A stretch of 6,426 bases of DNA from Bacillota bacterium (GTDB lineage: Bacteria > Bacillota > Clostridia > Christensenellales > Borkfalkiaceae), in the NCBI GenBank assembly GCA_021768985.1, contig JAETTR010000074.1, forward strand, positions 1-6,426. Reading direction: 5' to 3'. Numbering within the stretch: position 1 is the stretch's first letter; the number at the start of each line of letters is the position of its first letter. Positions 4,465-6,426 of this stretch are shown here, piece by piece. Position numbers and translations under genes: made by a program. The notes under the pieces are model-generated. The model ran no database searches. It was given only the letters and a program-made list of their open reading frames with translations, and was not told the DNA's origin.

Positions 4465-4686
4465 ATGAACGGATTTATCGAAGTCACCTGTACCCGAAAA
4501 GACGGAAGCGCGTTTAAGCGGCTGATCGCCGTTGGGGAGATCATTTCGGTAATCGAAGATCATAACCACGCGTTTATCGAGTTCGGGCAAACGAAGAGCG
4601 GGCGCGCGATTTTCGGATCCGAAGTAACGGAAAGCTTTGCGGAAGTCTGCGATAAAATTTCAAAAGCCAAAGGAGAAAGTGCATGA
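4465..4686 (+). CDS. Small beta-rich protein, 73 residues
   Basis: ATG 4465 has GAGGG (4456-4460) 4 bases upstream, overlapping the end of the previous gene. The protein opens MNGFIEVTCTRKDGSAFKRL, then IAVGEIISVIEDHNHAFIEF, ending with a VTESFAEVCDKI motif. Alternating strands and a final ES-x2-EV helix resemble the small FlbD/YlzI-like fold (function-unknown proteins with a V-x-E-S-x-E-V ending), which also appears in phage and element genes. The resemblance is by pattern only and gives no role; a flagellar function is not implied because no flagellar gene is nearby. Its TGA stop overlaps the next ATG in an ATGA arrangement, indicating translational coupling with the following gene. Confidence 0.82.
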   Translation: MNGFIEVTCTRKDGSAFKRLIAVGEIISVIEDHNHAFIEFGQTKSGRAIFGSEVTESFAEVCDKISKAKGESA

Positions 4687-4904
4687 AAGTAATCGAAGAA
4701 ACAAAAAGCGCCGAAGTTCGCGGCTTGGAAAAGACGCTCGCTTCTGTGCGGGCGCAAATGAAATTACAGCAAGATCAGGCGCAGGAGCTCGCCGAAGCAG
4801 TGAAAAAAGCATTTATGGAAACGGGCGGAATCGAAGGCGTTGCGGTAATAAACGCCGCAGCTGCGCTCCGCGCCTGTAAGCTCGCGGGCGACGTGCTCGC
4901 ATAG
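4683..4904 (+). CDS. Hypothetical helical protein, 73 residues
   Basis: ATG 4683 overlaps the previous stop by ATGA and has AAAGGAG (4669-4675) 7 bases upstream. Residues about 1-45 are charged and heptad-like (SAEVRGLEKTLASVRAQMKL, then QELAEAVKKAF), predicting a coiled coil or helical hairpin. The second half (GGIEGVAVINAAAALRACKL) is small-residue-rich and helical. There is no DNA-binding or catalytic motif. The length and the coupling to the preceding gene suggest that the two products act together, perhaps as a small complex; this is inference. I do not recognise the family. Confidence 0.8.
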   Translation: MKVIEETKSAEVRGLEKTLASVRAQMKLQQDQAQELAEAVKKAFMETGGIEGVAVINAAAALRACKLAGDVLA

Positions 4905-4913
4905 GAGTTTAGT

Positions 4914-5150
4914 ATGAAGATTAGAATAACGGGAACGAAGCCCGAATGTCAGATAGCGAGTAGCTATTATAATTCACTCCGCGGGCAACCGAACGTAAAG
5001 TACGTTTGCATTTCGGGATTCTACCCGAACCGCGGCAGTTCGGAGCTGTTCCGCGTGTATATCGAAATCGAGTATTACGAAACGGCGGAGCCGTCAGCGA
5101 AACCGTCAACCGATCAGGCAAAGCAACTACCCTGCCATATACTTACGTAG
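4914..5150 (+). CDS. Conserved-type small hypothetical protein, 78 residues
   Basis: ATG 4914 follows AGGAG (4903-4907) by 6 bases; the SD overlaps the stop of the previous gene, so this is the fourth member of the packed operon. The sequence begins MKIRITGTKPECQIASSYY, has a central VKYVCISGFYPNRGSSELFR, then VYIEIEYYE and a polar tail. The strand-helix-strand-strand pattern with G-T-K-x-E-C and PNRGS motifs resembles short proteins that I associate with Clostridial and phage-like elements, usually unannotated. No membrane segment or signal is present. The proline/serine-rich tail (about 60-78) is probably disordered. A folded spacer of 128 bases separates it from the next gene, so it may close the first transcription or translation unit. 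Confidence 0.82.
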   Translation: MKIRITGTKPECQIASSYYNSLRGQPNVKYVCISGFYPNRGSSELFRVYIEIEYYETAEPSAKPSTDQAKQLPCHILT

Positions 5151-5188
5151 CCGCCGCAGGGAAGTTCGCCCGGGCACGTTCGATTCTG

Positions 5189-5252
5189 AATCCCCGTACG
5201 TCGGGGATTTCGCCGACGTCGAACTCCCCGATCGCAAGCGCCAACACGGGGA
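5189..5252 (+). promoter_or_regulatory. Folded 5' region with mutually exclusive hairpins
   Basis: Two CCCCG-type blocks (5192-5196, 5226-5230) and two CGGGG-type blocks (5202-5206, 5247-5251) allow alternative stems: AATCCCCG/CGGGGATT (5189-5196 with 5202-5209), TCGGGGA/TCCCCGA (5201-5207 with 5225-5231), and TCCCCGT/ACGGGGA (5191-5197 with 5246-5252). ACGTCGG/CCGACGT (5198-5204 with 5213-5219) competes with the first two. Just downstream, CTCC (5256-5259) can pair with the GGAG of the SD (5269-5272). This pattern suits translation control of the gene at 5279, but no known riboswitch class is recognised. Confidence 0.45.
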
Positions 5253-5278
5253 ACCCTCCCCCATCACAGGAGATTTAC

Positions 5279-5626
5279 ATGGAAATCGATAGCAGTTTCA
5301 GCATTTACGGATTCGATAAAAAGAACTACGGACTCGGCGGCATGGCGTTCTTCCGCTACGAACTTCCGAAGAACGAGAAACGGGAACCGACGATCCGCGA
5401 CGATAATTATTACGGCGGGTATGGCGATTGCCTGAACTACCGCATTTCGATTCCGAAGCCGCAGCAGAAGATCCTCACGGGCACCGTTCTGATTACACGG
5501 CAAAGCAAAAACCGTTACAGCGTTGCCATGCAGAACGATAAGCGCGTGCAGATCGTTCCCCTGGCAACGAGCTTAACGAAGATCCGCGAGCTCGCAACGG
5601 AATTTTTTAAAGAAGCAGACAAATAA
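5279..5626 (+). CDS. Hypothetical protein, 115 residues
   Basis: ATG 5279 is chosen because AGGAG (5268-5272) lies 6 bases upstream; the frame stays open back to 5006, but that part overlaps the previous gene and the folded spacer. The protein begins MEIDSSFSIYGFDKKNYGLG, has an aromatic and glycine-rich middle (RDDNYYGGYGDCLNYRISIP) and ends in a helix (LTKIRELATEFFKEADK). The YSVAMQNDKRVQIVPLATSL stretch looks like a beta-hairpin. There is no signal peptide, membrane span or known catalytic motif. The family is not recognised. It lies between two structured spacers, both of which include an ACAGGAGA block (5266-5273 and 5705-5712), so it may be translated separately from the operon upstream. 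Confidence 0.8.
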   Translation: MEIDSSFSIYGFDKKNYGLGGMAFFRYELPKNEKREPTIRDDNYYGGYGDCLNYRISIPKPQQKILTGTVLITRQSKNRYSVAMQNDKRVQIVPLATSLTKIRELATEFFKEADK

Positions 5627-5629
5627 TAT

Positions 5630-5739
5630 GCCGAGGATCGGGCTAAACCCGCCGATCGGCTACAATTCTTCTGATTCGGCGGCGGCGAAATCGCCCCGCC
5701 GATGACAGGAGAAAGGAAAAGAAGCAGAAGAATTGTACC
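5630..5739 (+). ncRNA. Large multi-stem folded spacer, second copy of the GATC block
   Basis: GCCGA (5630-5634) pairs with TCGGC (5656-5660), around CGGG/CCCG (5639-5642 with 5648-5651). A long outer stem follows: TACAATTCTTCTG (5661-5673) with CAGAAGAATTGTA (5725-5737), a perfect 13 bp. Inside it lies a GC stem, TCGGCGG-C-GGCG with CGCC-CGCCGA (5676-5702, one bulge, AAAT loop), then the single-stranded ACAGGAGAAAGGA. The 15 bases 5649-5663 are identical to 4166-4180. The whole lies between two plus-strand genes with no ORF, and the next ATG is 59 bases further on. It may be a structured RNA or leader; no known class is recognised. Confidence 0.5.
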
Positions 5740-5798
5740 TAACAACGTCAATTCCGCTTGCCAGGCGAATTGAAAAATAAAAATTGTGAGGTGCAAAA

Positions 5799-6426
5799 AT
5801 GGCAAAGAAGTATCAAAAGGCAAAGAGCGGCGCGAGCTCGCTCATCATGCGGGTCGTAGCGATCGTTCTCATGCTCGTTATGATCGGCGCAATCGTAATG
5901 GCGGTGTTACAATACTGTACGCCCGCAGGGCAAGGGTTAAAACCCTCGGAATGGTTCGGCGGCACGGCAACCAACCAGCCGAAGGATCCCGACGAGGATC
6001 AGACGGGCGGCGACAACGGCGAAGATAATGTCGGCGCGGGCGGCTCGTTGCTTCCTTCGGAAGTGAAAGGAAGCGGGATTCGGCTTTTAAGTGCGGTTAT
6101 TCCCGAAGAGGAATACAGCGAATACGGAATCGAACCTCAGGCAGACAGCGCGTATACCGTTACGGCAATCATAGAGCCCGAAGAAGCAACTAATAAAGCC
6201 GTAAGATATTCGGCAAAATTCGAGAATGCTTCTTCGGCTTGGGCGAACGGGAAAGCGGTTTCGGATTACGTAACGGTATCGCAAAGCAGTGCGGGATCGT
6301 TAACCGCAAGCATAACGGTAAAACAAGTATTCGGTGAACCCGTAATTATAACGGCAACTTCCGAAGAAAACACGGATATTTCGGCAAGCTTTCCCGTGCA
6401 TTACGTGAAACGCATTTCAGGTGTTA
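5799..6426 (+). CDS. Membrane-anchored protein with Ig-like domain (3' truncated by window)
   Basis: ATG 5799 follows GAGGTG (5788-5793) by 5 bases, and the frame is open to the window end, giving 209 complete codons. Residues 1-18 are basic (MAKKYQKAKSGASS), residues about 19-37 are a transmembrane helix (VVAIVLMLVMIGAIVMAVL), and a charged Asp/Gly linker follows (around DPDEDQTGGDNGEDN). By the positive-inside rule the remainder is extracytoplasmic. From about residue 110, YTVTAIIEPEEATNKAVRYS, then VSDYVTVSQSSAGSLTASI and FGEPVIITATSEEN show the strand order of bacterial Ig-like (BIG2-type) domains, which usually serve as adhesion or spacer modules on the cell surface. The C-terminal part and any further domains are outside the window. 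The gene follows a large folded spacer. The membrane anchor is clear; the Ig-like call is by pattern; partner and role are unknown. Confidence 0.85.
   Translation, partial: MAKKYQKAKSGASSLIMRVVAIVLMLVMIGAIVMAVLQYCTPAGQGLKPSEWFGGTATNQPKDPDEDQTGGDNGEDNVGAGGSLLPSEVKGSGIRLLSAVIPEEEYSEYGIEPQADSAYTVTAIIEPEEATNKAVRYSAKFENASSAWANGKAVSDYVTVSQSSAGSLTASITVKQVFGEPVIITATSEENTDISASFPVHYVKRISGV

Noticed and set aside
5006..5278. Earlier start for the 115-residue gene
   Set aside because: The upstream part overlaps the 78-residue gene in another frame and then crosses the folded spacer. ATG 5279 has AGGAG 6 bases upstream.
5704..5781. TTG-started 15-codon ORF after AGGAGAAAGGA (TTG at 5733)
   Set aside because: The spacing from the SD-like run to the TTG is too long, and the start codon lies in the arm of a 13-bp stem.
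6087..6284. Minus-strand 65-codon ORF near the right end
   Set aside because: It is antisense to the membrane-anchored Ig-like protein, whose frame has a clear SD, transmembrane helix and domain pattern.
1..6426. CRISPR array or tandem direct repeats
   Set aside because: No regularly spaced repeats were seen. The only notable direct repeat is the 15-base block present twice, 1.5 kb apart.

Overview
The window looks like accessory DNA from a Gram-positive Clostridia-type bacterium, possibly a gut lineage such as Christensenellales. The grounds are strong AGGAG-type ribosome binding sites before nearly every gene, a cysteine-ribbon large serine recombinase, a mobile-element sigma-70 region-4 protein, and a membrane-anchored protein with a bacterial Ig-like segment. 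This lineage guess comes from protein style, not from a database match.

Layout. (1) Bases 1-1703 are the tail of one element: the C-terminal 272 residues of a large serine recombinase (plus strand), a 239-base hairpin-rich spacer, and a 214-residue sigma-70 region-4-like regulator. (2) Bases 1704-1855 are a junction. A minus-strand intrinsic terminator abuts a 23-base fragment that reads, on the minus strand, as the 3' end of a tRNA gene (T-loop, T-stem 3' strand, acceptor 3' strand, discriminator A, CCA). The upstream T-stem strand is absent. I read this as the att scar of an element integrated in a tRNA 3' end, with the displaced tRNA terminator on its left. (3) From about 1853 rightwards a second integrative element begins: a minus-strand tyrosine integrase (1893-3008) with an unusual upstream region, then a minus-strand XRE repressor (3353-3685).

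(4) Facing the repressor is a consensus plus-strand promoter (TTGACA, 18 bp, TATAAT) carrying two ACCC-N6-GGGT operators 31 bp apart, a typical repressor-controlled early promoter. Its roughly 430-base leader holds a possible 12-codon peptide, a terminator-like hairpin, another GC-rich hairpin, and a 28-residue membrane peptide. Four small genes then lie in tight succession (4200-5150): 85, 73, 73 and 78 residues, with spacings of 7, -4 and 9 bases. A 115-residue gene (5279-5626) and the start of a membrane-anchored Ig-like protein (5799 to the window end) follow, each after a structured spacer.

The most notable signals not explained by ordinary genes are: a T-arm/acceptor-like hairpin just before the operon, sharing a 15-base GATC-centred palindromic block with a second structured spacer 1.5 kb downstream; a spacer at 5189-5252 with mutually exclusive pairings; and an A8 slippery run linking a 15-codon ORF to an open N-terminal extension of the integrase in the -1 frame. 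No capsid, conjugation or replication gene is visible, so I cannot say whether the right-hand element is a prophage, satellite, ICE or simpler island.
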